From assembly GCA_903926695.1 (NCBI GenBank), contig CAIYKK010000411.1, positions 1 to 7,048 of the forward strand: 7,048 nt of DNA, in the 5' to 3' direction. How positions within the stretch are numbered: the stretch's first letter is position 1; every line of letters begins with the position of its first letter. The notes below the pieces were generated by a model. It saw only the letters and a program-made list of their open reading frames with translations. It ran no database searches and was not told the DNA's origin. Position numbers and translations under genes: made by a program. This DNA comes from an uncultured Burkholderiales bacterium (GTDB lineage Bacteria > Pseudomonadota > Gammaproteobacteria > Burkholderiales > Burkholderiaceae_C). Below, piece after piece: positions 5,578 to 7,048 of the stretch.

Positions 5578-6960
5578 ATGGAACTAGCAGCATCAATTTT
5601 CAAGGCTTACGACATTCGCGGCATCGTGCCCAGCACGGTCAACGAAGCGGTGGCCGAGGGCATTGGCAAGGCGTTCGGCACTCTGGCGCTGGCGCAGGGC
5701 GAAAGCGTCGTGGCCGTTGGGCGCGACGGTCGCTTGAGCGGCCCGGCGCTGACCGTGGCGCTGATGCGCGGCCTGATGGCCGTGGGCATCGAGGTGATCG
5801 ACGTGGGCATGGTCACCACGCCGATGCTGTACTTTGCGGCCAACACGCTGTGCAGCTCGGGCATCCAGATCACCGGCAGCCACAACCCCAAAGATTACAA
5901 CGGCTTCAAAATGGTGATGGCCGGGCGCGCCATTTACGGCGAAGACATTCAGGCCATCCGCCGCATGATGGAAAACGAAACCTGGGAGCCGAAAGTTGGC
6001 GGCACGGTGCGCAGTGTTGATGTGACGGCGGATTATCAGGCGCGCATCGTCTCGGACATCACGCTGGCGCGGCCTATGAAAATCATCGTCGATTGCGGCA
6101 ACGGCGTGGCGGGCGCGACGGCCCCGGCGATTTTCCGCGCCATCGGCTGCGAAGTCACCGAGCTGTTCAGCGAAGTCGATGGCAATTTCCCAAATCACCA
6201 CCCCGACCCGAGCAAGCCGGAAAATCTGCAGGATTTGATCAAAGCCCTGCAAACCAGCGACGCTGAACTCGGCCTGGCCTTTGACGGCGACGGCGACCGC
6301 CTCGGCATCGTCACCAAAGACGGCCAGAACATTTACCCCGACCGCCAGATGATGCTGTTTGCCCGCGACGTGCTGAGCCGCGTTCCCGGCGGCACGATTT
6401 TGTTCGACGTGAAGTGTTCCCAGCGCCTGGCCCCGGCCATTGAAGAAGCGGGCGGCGTGGCGCTGATGTTCAAAACTGGCCATTCGCTGATCAAAGCCAA
6501 GATGAAAGAAGTCGATTCCCCGCTGGGCGGCGAGATGAGCGGCCATATTTTCTTCAAAGAGCGCTGGTACGGCTTTGACGACGGCACTTACGCCGGTTGC
6601 CGCTTGCTGGAAATCGTCAGCAAAGCGCCGGATGCGGGCGAGGTGCTCAACGCGCTGCCGACCAGCTTCAGCACGCCCGAGCTGAACGTCGCCTGCGCCG
6701 AAGGCGAGCCGCACACCGCCGTGGAAGCGCTGATCAAAGCCGCCAGCTTTCCAGAACCGGCCAAAATCTCGACGATTGACGGCGTGCGCGTCGATTGGCC
6801 GGACGGCTTCGGGCTGATTCGCGCTTCCAACACCACGCCGGTGCTGGTGCTGCGTTTTGAAGGTCACACCGAAGAAGCGCTTGTGCGCATCGAAGCCGAC
6901 ATGCTGGCGCTGCTGCGCAGTGTCAAGCCCGACGCCAGCTTTGCCGCCGCCGCGCATTGA
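5578..6960 (+). CDS. algC: Phosphomannomutase/phosphoglucomutase (AlgC type)
   Basis: A cytoplasmic alpha-D-phosphohexomutase interconverting mannose or glucose 6-phosphate and 1-phosphate through a phosphoserine enzyme. All four active-site loops are present: the catalytic serine Ser101 in TGSHNPKDYNGFK (99-111); Mg-binding Asp236, Asp238 and Asp240 in FDGDGDRLG; the sugar-binding loop GEMSGHIFF (318-326); and the phosphate-binding loop RASNTTPVLVLRFEG (415-429). Its 460 residues match the 463 of Pseudomonas aeruginosa AlgC, and GEMSGH is the pattern of the dual-specificity PMM/PGM group rather than phosphoglucosamine mutase GlmM. The ATG follows AAGAG with 8 bases between. The upstream 145 bp hold a -10-like TAAAAT (5503-5508) without a good -35. 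The product supplies mannose-1-P or glucose-1-P for GDP-mannose or UDP-glucose and thus LPS or exopolysaccharide, in keeping with waaC 8 bp downstream. It could also process glucose-1-P released from glycogen. Confidence 0.96.
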   Translation: MELAASIFKAYDIRGIVPSTVNEAVAEGIGKAFGTLALAQGESVVAVGRDGRLSGPALTVALMRGLMAVGIEVIDVGMVTTPMLYFAANTLCSSGIQITGSHNPKDYNGFKMVMAGRAIYGEDIQAIRRMMENETWEPKVGGTVRSVDVTADYQARIVSDITLARPMKIIVDCGNGVAGATAPAIFRAIGCEVTELFSEVDGNFPNHHPDPSKPENLQDLIKALQTSDAELGLAFDGDGDRLGIVTKDGQNIYPDRQMMLFARDVLSRVPGGTILFDVKCSQRLAPAIEEAGGVALMFKTGHSLIKAKMKEVDSPLGGEMSGHIFFKERWYGFDDGTYAGCRLLEIVSKAPDAGEVLNALPTSFSTPELNVACAEGEPHTAVEALIKAASFPEPAKISTIDGVRVDWPDGFGLIRASNTTPVLVLRFEGHTEEALVRIEADMLALLRSVKPDASFAAAAH

Positions 6961-6968
6961 GCGGTTGA

Positions 6969-7048
6969 ATGAAAATTCTCCTGGTCAAGCTGTCGTCGCT
7001 GGGTGACGTGGTTCACGCCCTGCCGGTGGTGCAGGACATCCGCGCCGC
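6969..7048 (+). CDS. waaC: Lipopolysaccharide heptosyltransferase I (WaaC), N-terminal fragment (3' end outside window)
   Basis: Only 26 codons are visible. They read MKILLVKLSSLGDVVHALPV followed by VQDIRA. The MKILLVK-SSLGDVVH start is the hallmark of GT9-family heptosyltransferase I, which adds the first L-glycero-D-manno-heptose to the Kdo residue of the LPS inner core; heptosyltransferase II (WaaF) instead usually has a SWVGD-type motif here. The Asp in LGDVVH is the expected catalytic base of the family. The ATG begins 8 bases after the algC stop, with no strong Shine-Dalgarno, so cotranscription and possibly coupled translation with the mutase gene are likely. The rest of the gene cannot be judged. 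Confidence 0.85.
   Translation, partial: MKILLVKLSSLGDVVHALPVVQDIRA

Noticed and set aside
5463..6020. Plus-strand ORF of 185 codons starting before algC in another frame
   Set aside because: Most of it overlaps the conserved N-terminus of algC out of frame, and its product is Arg/Gly/His-rich with no family resemblance. The part before algC shows no coding signal.
5593..6957. Antisense ORF of 454 codons covering almost the whole of algC
   Set aside because: The plus strand encodes a complete PMM/PGM with every active-site motif. The antisense frame is open because of GC-rich codon bias, and its translation (His/Ala/Arg-rich) resembles no family I know.

Overview
The window is a GC-rich stretch of ordinary bacterial chromosome. 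It most resembles a Gram-negative betaproteobacterium of the order Burkholderiales, possibly Comamonadaceae. This is inferred from the base composition, the heptosyltransferase I gene (LPS inner core), the AlgC-type hexose-phosphate mutase beside it, and the glgX-malQ pair. There are eight protein-coding genes, two of them cut by the window edges, plus one possible 19-codon linking ORF. I see no rRNA, tRNA, CRISPR array, insertion sequence or phage gene.

Region 1 (1-2731) concerns alpha-glucan metabolism. It holds the 3' part of glgX (glycogen debranching enzyme), then malQ (4-alpha-glucanotransferase) on the same strand. A 19-codon ORF fills the gap exactly: its ATG overlaps the glgX stop and its TGA overlaps the malQ ATG. 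malQ carries an in-frame array of eleven 9-bp units encoding a Gln-x-Asn repeat, the most unusual feature here. A long imperfect hairpin lies between malQ and the next gene.

Region 2 (2722-4215) is a two-gene unit: ogt (O6-alkylguanine-DNA alkyltransferase), then a ten-helix EamA/DMT-family transporter. The transporter starts at a TTG overlapping the ogt stop, with a well-placed GGAG.

Region 3 (4187-5432) holds a DUF1345 membrane protein on the minus strand, overlapping the transporter tail to tail by 29 bp. A small KcsA-like two-helix potassium channel is transcribed divergently from it. Their shared 130-bp upstream region contains a TTTGA-N6-TCAAA dyad.

Region 4 (5578-7048) is a phosphomannomutase/phosphoglucomutase (algC type), followed after 8 bp by the start of waaC. 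The mutase interconverts hexose 1- and 6-phosphates and so could link the glycogen breakdown products of region 1 to the surface-polysaccharide genes of region 4. That link is metabolic inference.

I found no convincing undescribed multigene system. The points most worth checking are the malQ repeat, the glgX-malQ linking ORF, and the hairpin before ogt.
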